DNA of 64,000 bases from Ramazzottius varieornatus (taxonomy: Eukaryota > Tardigrada > Eutardigrada > Parachela > Ramazzottiidae): contig BDGG01000001.1 in NCBI GenBank assembly GCA_001949185.1, positions 320,065 to 384,064 on the forward strand, written 5' to 3'. Numbering within the stretch: position 1 is the stretch's first letter; each line of letters begins with the position of its first letter. The notes beneath the pieces are model-generated. The model saw only the letters and a list, made by a program, of their open reading frames with translations, searched no databases and was not told the origin of the DNA. A program made the translations under genes and the position numbers. This document shows positions 23,650 through 35,012 of the stretch, in pieces.

Positions 23650-24907
23650 ACAGAAACTTAAATACCTGAATTTTCGCCCTTTTTGAATCGGAAAAAACGT
23701 GAACTATCCTGGATTATTTGTCAGAGGGTTGCTATGGCTCGGCGTGACAGTTGTTTGGACTGTGGGAGGTACCTGCGTTGACAGATAAGTCAATGAGAAC
23801 AATGCCGTGGAGCAATCGAGGAGACACTGGGTGCAAGCTGAGCGACACCCCGATAAAAGTCACTCTCAACTTCAAAATAGATATCAGTGTCGTCGAATGG
23901 CCGTTCACAGCATTGAAGCTCGAGATGGCGGGATATTTCCATGCGGAATAACTTTCACTGGATAAGTCCATGCTGGCCTCTTCTGCCGATTGTTGGACCG
24001 ACAGCAGCAGCAGCAGCAGCAGCAGCAGCAATTAACTGCGGGTAATTCTTCCACAAACACGGATATGGAAATAGTCGAGCTGTTTGTTGTACGGAATGGA
24101 ACACCTTCGCACCCGACATCCTTCCGGTCTACTTTTCGACATAATACTGTAGTTGACGCCCACAATGAAAAAGAACGGAGCGCTAACCGCAGCTATACAC
24201 TGCGTACAACATTAAGATGAATGCTAAGATGAATGAGAAGTTAGAAACTAAGGGAGGCACAGAAAGTTGCAGGAAACTAACTAACTAAAGCTTTCGATTG
24301 GTAAATCCCAACGTAAAGAAGTTAGAAGCGACTATAACTTCTGTACTCTGCCGTGATGCGTCAGATCACCAGTTAAACTCGTGTAGAGGAGGAGGAAGCT
24401 ACTCGATGGGAAGATTCGGCTGAGCAGGCAGCAGACTTTCCCGTAGGAAAAAGGTGCACTACATCATCAGAGTATGAAAGGTGACGATCTTACCCAGCAG
24501 CCGACAGTACACCTCCCTTTCAAACAAGACGAGCTTCCCTTCCTTCACAGCTTCCCGTTCCTGCTGGCTCATTAGCGCGATGCCATGCGCTCCATCCAAG
24601 AGACTGTAAGAAATGGATTGTTTGTCATCAGCTAGATGAAAATAACCTTGTCGAGTCAGATGACTAGACTCACTAGGAATTTTCTAACAAATCGATATCT
24701 ACGAGGTAAAGGGCATAAGTCTGACGTACCTGTTTTTGGGACGCAATTATGACGGATTATATTTCTGAGCTCACTGCACCACCTTGCTTGGGTTTTCGTT
24801 ACCGCAGTAGGCAAACTTATCTCCCAGAGCTCGGAATAGGTTTTAGAGTGAGAAGAAGTTTAGGATCGAAGAAACTGCTCTTTGGAGAAAGAGGTGTCTG
24901 TCTAATG
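23650..24907. other. Intergenic stretch with a CAG microsatellite
   Basis: No convincing exon; short open frames on both strands appear to be by-products of the CAG repeat. Confidence 0.5.
24002..24030. repeat. CAG microsatellite
   Basis: About nine and a half uninterrupted CAG units. An open frame reads it as polyglutamine, but flanking sequence has no other coding signs. Confidence 0.9.
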
Positions 24908-25124
24908 TTAACACTCTGAGCACCACGCGATTTCATGCTGTTAGAATACCAAGGGTACAACTCACTTGCGCACCGTTTTAACTGGTCGAGAGAAGGGGGG
25001 CGGTACAAAGCGACCAATCAAAATACACCCACGTGAAGTGGCGAACGATACCATATGGAAACAACACTGTGTACCGCCAGTTGACCTGGGTAATGATGCA
25101 GTAGATTTACTTTGATATTCGATT

Positions 25125-26571
25125 TCATTTAGATTTCTTCTCGCTGCAGTCTAGACGAAAAACCATCTGTTTTGCTGATCTATGGACAGAACAAACATGA
25201 AGACTACACAGACTGCAAGTGATGATACTTCTTCGCCCAAGACTCCGTGGGCAAAATCGACAGCGAGTTGGCTTCTTTTGCAAAGCTTTCGGTTTGCTTG
25301 TGTTGGCCATCTCATCTACTGCTTGATCTGAAGATACTTGGACGCGTGGTACAACGGACGAATTTCTTCATGCTGAAACTAATACTAGGCGTCGTGGAGC
25401 GTCTCAGGAGCTGTCGTTGCATCATCTTCTTACTAACGTCTTGAAGGAACATCCGACGTTTGGTGGGCAACGTGGAATTCCAACCAGGATTGATCTCGCA
25501 CCATATGATGTACGCATCGAGCGCTGAGATGTCCAGAATGTCGTAAAACAACGCCATCGGCCAACGACTGGTCTTACGTCGACAACTGTAGTTTCCGGTG
25601 AGCTGGTCCAGAGTGTCTACCCCGGCTTTCGTTCGGTTGTACTCCATCACAATTTCAGGCTTCTCTTCTTTCGAACTTTCGTCAATGTCGCTGAAACGTA
25701 AAATTACCTTGTGACGTCAGATGTTCTGTCATCTTGTAAGATAGCTTAGCCGCAACACTGTAAAATTTTAGTGACGTCACGCATCTTTTCGATCAACAAT
25801 CTCCATGAGTACGCATCTTTCGTGCATGACGTCACGTCACGAATGATCATAAGGTGCGCTCGATCAAAGTTATGCTCAAACGTCATGCTTCACTTACGCG
25901 TCGAGGTGCATGGAGCTGAGCAGAGTTACTGCCTTGCCTTTCTTTGGAACATAGGAAACCAAGGTGAAATCGGAAGTATGGCCGAACAGCGAGGAGTGGA
26001 CTTCACGGTATTTACTGGGTAGAAAGGCAGAGGGAATTTCCGGTCTACTTTTCCGTATGGTTCCAATAAGTGAGATATTCTTCTTCAGAAGTGCTTCGCC
26101 CAAAGCCAATGAAGTGAAAAAGTTATCCGTCGTTACGTTCCTGCCCGAGTCATCTCCTAAAACCAGAAAAACAAACGCAGGCTTAATTGATTTCAACAAC
26201 AAACATATAACACGGTCAGATATCTTGTTTACAATCAAAACACAAAAGATTTACCTAGGTAGTCCACCAGATCTAACACAACACGCNNNNNNNNNNNNNN
26301 NNNNNNNNNNNNNNNNNNNNNNNNNNNNNNNNNNNNATCAATCCGACTTCGAAAATCTGACTGCAGAGGGCTCTGTAAATGGCGAATCGTGCTTCCCTTC
26401 CCTCGAGACCGTGCGAAGCCTTCTCCATGAAAAGCAGTAATTTTGGAGGAAGAGTCAATCTGTAATTGCAGAGCTTGATGTTAGAATGCCATATAGAAAT
26501 CCCATTTGAAAATCGACAAAAACGTACCCTTGATTTCCGAAAGCTGTCTCCAGTTCTCGCTGAGCTTCCAT
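25125..26571 (-). CDS. piggyBac-family transposase (partial, degenerate or gapped)
   Basis: The enzyme cuts and pastes at TTAA using a DDE/DDD RNase H-like core. Visible blocks in order on the minus strand are a possible start MEAQRELETAF (26571), unreadable sequence around the gap, then GRNVTTDNFFTSLALGEALL (about 26110-26160) with the core region, GTIRKSRPEIPSAF, an intron, then EYNRTKAGVDTLDQLTGNYS (about 25590-25650) with the late catalytic Asp, RRKTSRWPMALFYDILD, and a C-terminal cysteine cluster (CRFCPRSLGRRSIITCSLC, about 25200-25260) ending at 25125. These blocks are specific for DDE_Tnp_1_7. Frame changes between blocks may be introns or decay; the gap prevents a decision on whether it is active. 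Confidence 0.8.
26287..26336. other. Assembly gap (50 N)
   Basis: Run of exactly 50 N, probably a placeholder of unknown true size, inside the piggyBac element. Confidence 0.99.
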
Positions 26572-27268
26572 AGTGCACAAAATCCTACAATACCGTACAG
26601 AAAGCTTCGAAGAAGATGTTGTCGACGAAGAACAGAGGAAGGCTAAGTGGCTGCGATCGGAAAGCGTAAAATCAAATTTTGAATTTTTCGATCGTAACTT
26701 TGACTGTGCCACTAGTGGTAGTAGCGTGTATGACGTCATAGACTGCGCCACATAGTGTTTTGTTTCATGCAAGCGCCATATTTCTTTCTGACCACTGGGC
26801 AACGAAACAAACAGTCTAGTATGCCTTGAATTTTTTCCAAGTCATTGTGTCAAACGATACGCCAGACAGAATTGGATTTGTGTACGAACAGCATTTTACG
26901 ACTAATTTTTCAGAAAAATTTCACACTTTTTGCCCACTGTTTAGCCGGTGGTCGCTGGGTGGACTGGATAGAGAAATGTAGCTCTCAGTCAAACGTGAAA
27001 AAACGAGACGTAAAAGTGGAACAGGAGAGTTTCAACAGCGAGGTAACTGTGCGCCGGACAAGTGAGTTGTACCCTTGGTATTCTAAGTGTTAAAAAGCCT
27101 AGATTTGTATCAACCGGCGTCTGATGAACAATGAATCAAGCGTTGACAATAATGTACGAACGTTTTACGCCGTAAGAATTACGTCCCAAAAATGGGTGCC
27201 GCAGAATTACGTCGTCTAGCTGGTATCAATACATACCCGTCGCCGAAGTCGTTGTAGTGCTCATGGAT

Positions 27269-28205
27269 TTACCCCAAACCGTCGCTGACTTCGGAAATGC
27301 GCAAGCGTTTCATTAGCCGGCGAAGGCAATCTTCCACCCATTGCAGCTGATCCGAGGGATAGGGCCAGGCCACTTTCTTCCAGCTATCGAACGTCGGATC
27401 GAAGAAAGCGAAGTCGCCGGCCAAGCCACATGTTAATTTCGTGGTCGGCAACGTCTTGATCAAAGTTCCATGAGAAGCGGGATCCCAAGCGTAGCTGTAC
27501 AGATCCCAGTCCATCTGCAGATTGCTGAGAATCACCGACCGCCCCGCGCCCAACTTCGGCCCACATCCCAGCGATCCCGAGAAACAATCCGCGTCACGTA
27601 TGTCTCTCAAAATGTGTCCGCGGTTATAGAGCAGGTTGTCCAATATGACAAGCTGAATCTGACTGTGGTAAGTAAGATAAACAGGCAGACAATTTCCTGA
27701 CTTGGGATAAAAAGTACACTCTTTGAGTACTCTTTCTCCAAAGCCATGAATACCGCCAGAATCAATCAAGATGCTTCTGGTATGCGGCGTAATTTGCCGA
27801 GGTGTGATGTTCAGTCTGTTGTAGGGGATACTGTACGATCGTTGGCTTGTGCTTTTCGGCAGAAGCGCTTCCACATTTTCAGATCTCTTGGTCGTAACAA
27901 GGAAACCGACGTCAGTTTTGCTCCTTTGTCCCGCAACAGGTGGTCCCAGCTTTTGCAAACCCTGTTACAGTATGTCACACAATGAATATGCGTCAACAGT
28001 ACGCAGGGGTATACCGATTCTGGAATTCTTACCTTCGGTATCCGAAGCGTTGTAGAGTGGTGAAATGCCGAAAAATATCCAACGCTAGGTCGAAGTGGAT
28101 ATCGGCCCATTGAGCCGTGAACTCTGTGCTCTCTCCCACAGCATTCCCCGTCAAGCCAGACCCGACCGTCTTTCGACGTTTTGCCTCTGGCAATGGGAAC
28201 TCCAT
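27269..28205 (-). CDS. F-box protein with probable frameshift
   Basis: Exon 1 (28033-28205) starts MEFPLPEAKRRKTVGSGLTG and contains HFDLALDIFRHFTTLQRFGY. It joins in frame to the exon starting at 27961, which reads VCKSWDHLL. This is the hydrophobic and Trp spacing of an F-box, the Skp1-binding motif of SCF ubiquitin ligases. That frame stops soon after KMWKRFCRKAQANDRTV. Another frame then stays open for about 170 codons (NITPRQITPHTRSILIDSGG ... YPSDQLQWVEDCLRRLMKRL) to the stop at 27269. A single-base shift near 27810-27850, or an assembly error, would join them. No LRR or WD repeats are seen in the C-terminal part. Confidence 0.5.
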
Positions 28206-28596
28206 ATCCACGAAGCAGCTGGGAGAACCGAAACCTCCGGGAGCAAATCACCAAGATGAAGTCTCTGTGGAACCAAAGCCCAGAGTCGAACAAGCGACGA
28301 GTGTGCGATACTCGAGTGTGGCACAGAAAGAATCGAGCAATCAATGGGAACAGTCAGAAGTTAGGTCAAGCCGGTTTGATCACGAGACCATCGTACGTTC
28401 CCGAGGATGGGTGAGGCTGGGGAGATCGCGTTTTTGAGCCTAAAGGCTGGCAAGAGCCGCAAGCGGGCCTAGCAAGGCTAGCAGAATCTAAACCAATGTA
28501 TGGTGCATTTTAATAGAAACCAATGCGTTCTCACAGAAAGCGTGATGCAAATGAGTCTCGATTTCGATTCTCTATTGGTCTGATCAGCCAAGGACG

Positions 28597-28741
28597 TATT
28601 GAGGTCCCTAAAAGGTCCGCAATTTGGCCCTTTTTCTACGATGTTGCCTGTCAGGACCGTGCCCCGCACAACCCGGACTGACATTCCCTGAAAACTTCGT
28701 AGAAGAAGGGTCAAATTGCGGACTTTTTAGGGACCTCAATA
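28597..28741. mobile_element. Palindromic MITE, about 145 bases
   Basis: Left arm TATTGAGGTCCCTAAAAGGT continuing CCGCAATTTGGCCCTTTTTC is mirrored by the right arm ending GACTTTTTAGGGACCTCAATA; arms of about 40 bases with few differences and TA at each outer edge. No coding capacity. Confidence 0.8.
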
Positions 28742-28765
28742 CATTCTTGGTTTTGCAGTCTGCAT

Positions 28766-31700
28766 CAGAGCTGCGGAGTTTTTTTTGGCCAGCGGGACAC
28801 CCGCTCAGTTTTCCCGCTCCGCTCAGTTATTTTAACTGAGCGGAACAATAACTGGGAAGGCCCCAGCGGAACTGTAACTGAGCGGGCATTAGTCTTAGCG
28901 TAGCGGAGCGAGAAACTGTCTGTGGCGGAACTGGAGAGCGCCGTGACGCCGTAAAAATACGTTCAATATTAGGTTCACCCTGTGCGCGTTTTGTCCCTAG
29001 CTAGCGAGTAGATAGTAGATACTATGCATTCAGAACGATTTAATGTTACATAAGGGGTGACTAAGCGTTTTATGATTGGTAGGCCCTTCTGTCATACTGA
29101 TTGCCTGATTACTTTCACAGTTCGGGCTCTACTGATAAACAGTTCTTGGTTTTCCACTTTTCCCCTACAATTAGCTTTCCGCAGCAATTGTTTTGCCTTC
29201 TTGGTGATTGTGTTACTCTTCCTTTCAGTCCAGTGCTCCTCACGGAATACGGACATGCCTGGCGAAGCGGTGGTGGTGGTGATCGACAGTGATGATTCTC
29301 CAGAAATCGAAGTGGAATCCACGAAGAAAGTGACCGCCAAGGAGCTGAAGAAGCTTGCAGATGCGAGAGTGGCTAACGACTTCTTCACGGCCTTTTATAA
29401 TAACCCGTTGACGGAAAGATCCTTAAAGACCGGTCGTAAGATTACTCTACATAAAGGGCGCTGCAAACTGTGTCGGAAAGAGAAAGTTGTATGCAGTCAA
29501 GAGGGCTACAGCAACTTCAAAAATCATGTGATTAATGAACATTACAAAGAAACAGTAAGTTTACAATACGTTGATTGATTTCTCATAATCTCTTTTTTGA
29601 AATTTAAATTTATCAGACTGCTCCAATCTCAACTTTGATAGTTGAACGTCTCTTTTGCAGGATTTTGTAACTTTTGCCGCAGAACGATCCTAGAAAGAGG
29701 ATTCCTCGACAAAGACGAAAATCGATGGACTTCTAGAACCGAAGAAGCCAGCCTACCCAAGGAATCATCCGAAGCAACGTTTACTCGACCTGAATGTAGC
29801 TCGGATTCAAGTGGAGACTCTAATTTGCCCTGACATTCTCGGACACAGTTCATTTGACCGAGCGATAAAAGGAGCGGATTCCGCTCTAAACGTATTTTTC
29901 AACAGGATAAAATTAGAAATTACTTCATTATCACATACGTTCCACTTGCGCTGATGATCAAATAAACTACTTTTATTTAGTGGCCTAAAAGGGACACCAT
30001 CACCGGGCGCCTTTTACCAAGCATCTACAAGAAGTTAGAAACGAAAGTACTGGACCTTCTAAAGAGTGCCACTGCCATTGCAATCAATTGCGATATCTGG
30101 AGCAGCAAGCGTCAGAGAGGATACTTCGGAGTTAGTGCGCATTATATCGACGAAAATTTCAAGCCTCAACATGTCCTTTTAGCCTGCCCGAGATTCAGTG
30201 GAATTCACAGCGCCGATCAAATATTGGATTTGACTGTGGAGGTGTTAACAAAGTTTGAAATTGAAAACAAGGTTTGATCTACATTGGAACAGACAACGGA
30301 GCAAACATTGTTAATGCTTTCAAAGATTGGTTTCCTGGATTTATCGACCTCCATGATCCAAACAAATTTGGTAAGTCGTCAAACTCTAATCAAGAAACTG
30401 TTTAACTGCATTCTTAGTAAATAATAAGAGCTGTTGATTTTACAGAATAAATTCACTTTAGTTTGATGTTATATCTAGTGATTTTTTTGTCGTGTTTACA
30501 GATACTGATATGGAAGATGTCTTTCATCGGGTCATTTACGGTGACGAGGAGCTTAAACTGGAGCCGATAGATGCCGAAGACCTCGACACGAGCAGTCCTC
30601 TGGCAGAAGAAGTGGCCGAGAAGTTGATACAGCGATACGAACTGATGCCGACCGAAAAATCTTGGTAGTTCGGGCTGATCTTTCTAAAATTAATTTAATT
30701 CGTTGCATTTTAATCCGTATCTCTACATTCACGGCAAATATATTTTTGTAATATGGAGTCCATGTTTTAGGTAAGGTGTGTTGCTCACACACTGCAGCTC
30801 TGCCTGAAGACACCTGTTGAAAACTCAGTCGAAAAGCTCAGTCGAAAAGCTCGCGTCGGTTGTGGCAAAGCTGAAGAAGTCAACTCAAGGCACTGAATAT
30901 GTGGAAAAGGAGCTGGGAATGGCACTGAAAGCACGTTGCGCCACTCGATGGAACAGCAATTTTATCATGGCTGAGCGAGCCATAAAGTTAGACTGGACGG
31001 CAGCTGGCCTCGATCTCAAACACAGGCTGAGTCGCGAGCACCAAAATATTCTCGAGGACTTTGTTGAAATGACAAGACCTTTTGAAGAAGCCTTTGAAAC
31101 ACTGCAGCGAAACGGAGTGCCTGCTATTTGCCAAGTTCTTCCGTTGATATACGGCCTTCGCATATTCCTTCAGGGAATGCTCGATGGTGATCAGTTCTTA
31201 ATTCTTCACGGCTACGCGGAGGAACTTTTGAAACAGCTAAATGTCGGATTTTCGTCGCTTGAGAACGACGACTTGTTTTTGGCAGCAGCGTTTCTGGACC
31301 CGGCTATCAAATTTAGTTTTACTCATGGAGCAGAAAATCCGGAAGCCGTGAAGAGCAGAACACAAGCCATCGTGCTGGAAATGATGCGACGTGTCGAGCT
31401 AACAAGACCACCACCAGAATTCCGAAGCGAAGAACCCAAAGTGAAGCGTTCGAAGCTCTTTAGCTTCATGGACAAAGAACCTCGTTCCTCAGTTTCCTCG
31501 CGAAGAGACTATTTCGGCAGTCAGTGTCGAAACGGAGTTTCAGCTGTATCTGGATTCCAGATGGGATGAGATTAATCCTCTTGAATTCTACGCCAAGAAA
31601 GAAAATCAAGATATTTTCAAGCGACTTACAGTTATCGCTAAACAAGTTTTGTGCGCTACTGCGGCAACTGCCGGTATTGAAAGAACTTTTAGTATTTCCG

Positions 31701-31954
31701 GTCAGATTTTCCGTGATAGACTCAACCAGTGATCTGAATTTTGAAATGCTATTGTTTTGTAATGTTAATTCTGATCTCCCTACCGCACTTCTCGGTCGAC
31801 GTATACTATCCCTTGATGAATAAATCGCGAAAGTTATATGATTGTTGTGCGGCTTTGTCAAACTGAACTTAACTGAGCGGCCAACTGAGCGGGCCGGGAG
31901 GCAAAAACTCTCAGCGGAAATCTGAGCTTGCTTTCCGAAAACTCCGCACGACTG
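28766..31954 (+). mobile_element. hAT element with inverted ends and 8-base target duplication
   Basis: The left end CAGAGCTGCGGAGTTTT and the right end, read on the other strand as CAGTCGTGCGGAGTTTTC, are imperfect inverted repeats. Subterminal CGCTCAGTT motifs are repeated on both sides. Flanking bases are GTCTGCAT (28758-28765) and GTCCGCAT (31955-31962), 7 of 8 identical, the target duplication length expected for hAT. The interior encodes a hAT transposase. Confidence 0.85.
29255..31732 (+). CDS. hAT-family transposase with BED-like zinc finger (probably degenerate)
   Basis: The ATG at 29255 leads to an acidic, SUMO-interaction-like stretch (VVVVIDSDDSPEIEV) and a BED-type finger (CKLCRKEKVVC ... 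HVINEHYKE). A later block near 30040-30270 (NCDIWSSKRQRGYFGVSAHY) carries the catalytic-domain signature with DIWSS. The block 30817-31570 has ARCATRWNSNFIMAERAIKL and DLFLAAAFLDPAIKF. The C-terminal dimerisation region (INPLEFYAKKE; ATAATAGIERTFSISGQIF) is in a shifted frame, ending TGA at 31730-31732. The block around 29660-29930 needs a frame change and contains a stop in the homologous frame. Introns explain some breaks, but probably not all, so activity is unlikely. Confidence 0.8.
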
Positions 31955-31962
31955 GTCCGCAT

Positions 31963-32873
31963 TCTAAACCGGATTTTGCGGCCTGAAACAGATGGGAAAC
32001 CGTCTTAGAATACTACGGATTTTGGCCGGTGATCGACAGGCCTCGCGAGGCTCCCGGATTTTCGTGCTGTTTTACAGTCAGAACCGCAGCCTATCGAGGC
32101 TAGAGATCTGGATGAGGAGACAGGCTGGGTCTCGTCAGCCTAATAGTAATGGGTCGATCCGCCCCTGATTCTAACACGGCCGTGAATCAATGTCGTGTTT
32201 GCGATTACCGAGTGGCAGAGGGGAAAATCGTGCAATCAATGGGGACAGTTACATGGAAAGCAAAACCAACTGGCCGCAATCACATCATCGTGCAAAGCAG
32301 CGTCGTACACTGCGTAACCTGTTATGATACATACTTGACTGACCACCAGACTACAGCCTGGGACGTAAAGCGGGTACTCAACGCTTTCGACCGGAAGTCT
32401 TTCTTGTTGCGATGTTGGGAAGATCGTTAAGATTTAAGAGCAACACCTGGCAACACTTTTCCCCCAAGGATGCCCACTCTGCTGCTGTTGGGCCCTTTGG
32501 TCTTCAACCTTTTCTCACAAGCGTTTGTGTCTGTTGCAGTCTGACTTTCTGGTTTGGGTGTATTCGCCGACCTGTCTCACCTAAGTTTGTATCTTGGGCC
32601 ACTTGACTCACCCTCTTCATTCAATTGTCTCCCTTTCTGTTCTGAGAAGGATGTCCTCATTCCAGTCCTGGGCCTTTTAATTCTACCCAGACGGTGTCGA
32701 GTTGCATAATCCCCCTCGTTGTTTGATTTCTCTGAGACGCACGAACATTCGCTTCTGTCGTCGATGTCTGCCTTTGGTTTTCTACCGTGATTTCATCAGG
32801 TATCCTCCGGCCTGTTGGTTGATTCTCAGTTGGATTTTGGAGTCATCTATCGGACCGCTTTCTGTTTTCAGGA
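31963..32873. other. Intergenic stretch, no gene seen
   Basis: Contains a segment near 32205-32250 (GTGCAATCAATGGGGACAG) that resembles one at about 28310-28350 (GAGCAATCAATGGGAACAG), suggesting an old duplication on either side of the hAT element. No supported exon. Confidence 0.4.
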
Positions 32874-34965
32874 ATGAAGAAGCTGCTCTTAAGTCGGAAT
32901 AAAGCGTCACCCGAAGATATTCCCGCGGTCGAAAGGAAGCCCGAACCGCTGCCGGATTTCCGTCAAGCTGCCTTCTCGAGCTGTCGCCACTTCTTGGAAG
33001 ACGATAGTCTAGACTCCTCCAGCCGTTTCACCCCTTCCAGAAAACCTGTAAGTCTGTCCAGAGAGCCCACGGTGCTCACCACGAATTTTCGACCGAATTT
33101 AATCCATGAGATGCCACATTGATAATCTCGAATAACTGAAAATTCTCCTGACTTTCTCATTTGCTCCTTCTGTCGATGCTCTGTTCACGGTAGTCTTCGG
33201 ATACTGGACGTTGTTGTTTGTAGAAGCTTCACGAGATGTTTCCAAGTCCGTGTTCGATGGTCGATTACGATTCGGACACTTTCTTCCCTTCGTCGCCATC
33301 AGTCGCAGCCGTTACGCCGGCTAAGCCTGCTGTCCTCCTTCCTGCAAACCCGACAACACCTCCAGCAGAGCCTGTCCAGATCACACCTATCCCGCAGAAG
33401 ATGAAGAAGGTGCGGAGGAAGAAGCGCAGTCGGATTCTGCCGGACGGAGTGACGCTGGAACAGCTGGCTGCCTTCAGCGCTTCAACGTCGACACCTCCGG
33501 AATGGGCTGCGCACTTTAAGAAGGCTGACTTCGGCACCGACTACACTCTCCGGCCACGCACGGAACGTCCTCGCTATGATCTGCAGTCGGAGGAAGCAGT
33601 GGTCGACACCCCAGGATGCCAGAATCGGAAGAAACCAAAACTCAAGGTTGGGGAAAACTGCTCAAGTGATTTTTGATTAGATATCACCTATCGGCTGTGG
33701 TTGATTGGTCGATTGTAAGTATATCTTTGTGGTGAATCAACCAATCAACTGACGGTGTGACCGGAAGTGCGAAAGCCCGTGGTAGTTCGGTAATGTTGCA
33801 CCATTCGCGTCTCGATGTCATGTCATATTATGTATCGATACCTGATCACAGATCGTCCACCAAACCTTGGTTTTCTTTCCGCAGGATGGTTTGGTGTCAC
33901 CGAAGCCAACGACGAAAAGAAGAGCTGTATACTCGAGAGGCCCAGGAAGGAAAGTGCAGCGGACCACCTCAAGTGAACGAGCAGAAGAAGACGTCAGAGC
34001 CAGGCTGGAACTCCCCGCCAAGATGCAGAAGCTCATTTCCGCTGCCAGCTTGGCCAACGGTGTCCACTGCATTTGCTCGTCCTCCCTAGACATTGGTCCG
34101 CAGATCGAGTGCGAGAAGTGCGGGTTGTGGCAGCACATGTTCTGTATGAATATGTTCGGCAAGGACACCGATGGCTACGTTTGCAATCACTGCAACCAAA
34201 GCCTGGCCAAGAAGCCATACAACCCGGAAGAAGCGCTGAAAGCCTTTTCTGCTTACGCCTCATCCTTGCCGGTCACAAGTAAGAAAAGAAATGCTCTTGC
34301 CTTGGTTTTCAGTACGGTTTCAGAAGTTGGAGTATTGAAGAAACAACTAAGGAAATTTTCTCCATTCAGGGCCGTGCTCACTGAGCATCGCGCAACGGCT
34401 CCGAATGTGGGCACGGCCTTGAACGTACCACTGTACGATAAAAATGACAAAACTGTGGGTTTTGAACATAGAAGCAATACTGTAGGAAGCTGTTTTAATT
34501 TCAGAGGACGAGAAGGACGAGCAGGAGGACAAGCCGAAGGAGTTAAAAGACCAGAAAGTCCTCATCAACGAAGCGAAGGTGGAGAAAGTCGACAAGGTGC
34601 TCATCTCGAAGGCTCCCAAGCGAGCGTTGAGCAACCTTCGAAGGAAGCCCGGTCGTCCAGCCAGAACCGACTCTCTCCTAAAGACCAAGTCCATCCCCAG
34701 TGTTCTCCGAGGAGCTTCGGTGGAAACAGCCATGACTAGTGAACCTGAAACACCTCCCGTCATGAAGGAACGAATATCCTACGGACGGTCGGACGAAGCC
34801 GCGCCGGAAACGTTCAACCAAGTTTTTGAATTGAAAAAACAGATAAACTTGAAGATTGTTCAGAAGAGAAATAAGTCTCCTCTTCTCACTGCCAATCCTT
34901 TACCAGAGTTTAATTCGATTGTGATAGACAAGGAAAGTTCACACCCCCCGAAAAATGTTAGTTGA
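32874..34965 (+). CDS. PHD-finger protein with AT-hook
   Basis: Exons 32874-33047, 33224-33646, 33885-34278 and 34505-34965 join in frame to 483 residues. The PHD finger is HCICSSSLDIGPQIECEKCG, then LWQHMFC, then YVCNHC (zinc ligands C-x-C, C-x2-C, H-x2-C, C-x2-C) around residues 255-305. The CEKCGLWQH form resembles readers of methylated histone H3K4 in the PHF20 and KMT2E/SETD5 groups. Downstream is a Lys/Glu-rich tract (DEKDEQEDKPKELKD) and an AT-hook (RRKPGRPART), both suiting a chromatin protein. No SET, chromo or bromodomain is visible. The donor after 33646 (GTTGGG) is weak. It converges on the coiled-coil gene 47 bases away. Confidence 0.8.
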
Positions 34966-35012
34966 GAATCAGTATTCTTTTGTTGAGCTTTTTCTGGAAG
35001 TTGTCTTTTCCG

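Larger units (their letters stand above)
24908..27093 (-). mobile_element. piggyBac element with TTAA at both ends
   Basis: The left end has TTAACACT (24908-24915), then 26 extra bases, then TAGAATACCAAGGGTACAAC. The right end, read inward on the other strand, is TTAACACT directly followed by the same TAGAATACCAAGGGTACAAC and CTCACTTG. TTAA duplication is the hallmark of piggyBac. The 2.2 kb interior encodes a piggyBac transposase on the minus strand. A 50-base assembly gap lies inside. Confidence 0.85.

Noticed and set aside
23990-24220. Polyglutamine protein frame across the CAG repeat
   Set aside because: The frame is explained by the microsatellite; flanks show no domain, no splice sites of quality and frames are open on the other strand too.
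34253-34763. Minus-strand frames of 74 and 138 codons over the PHD gene
   Set aside because: They are antisense shadows of the plus-strand coding exon 34505-34965.
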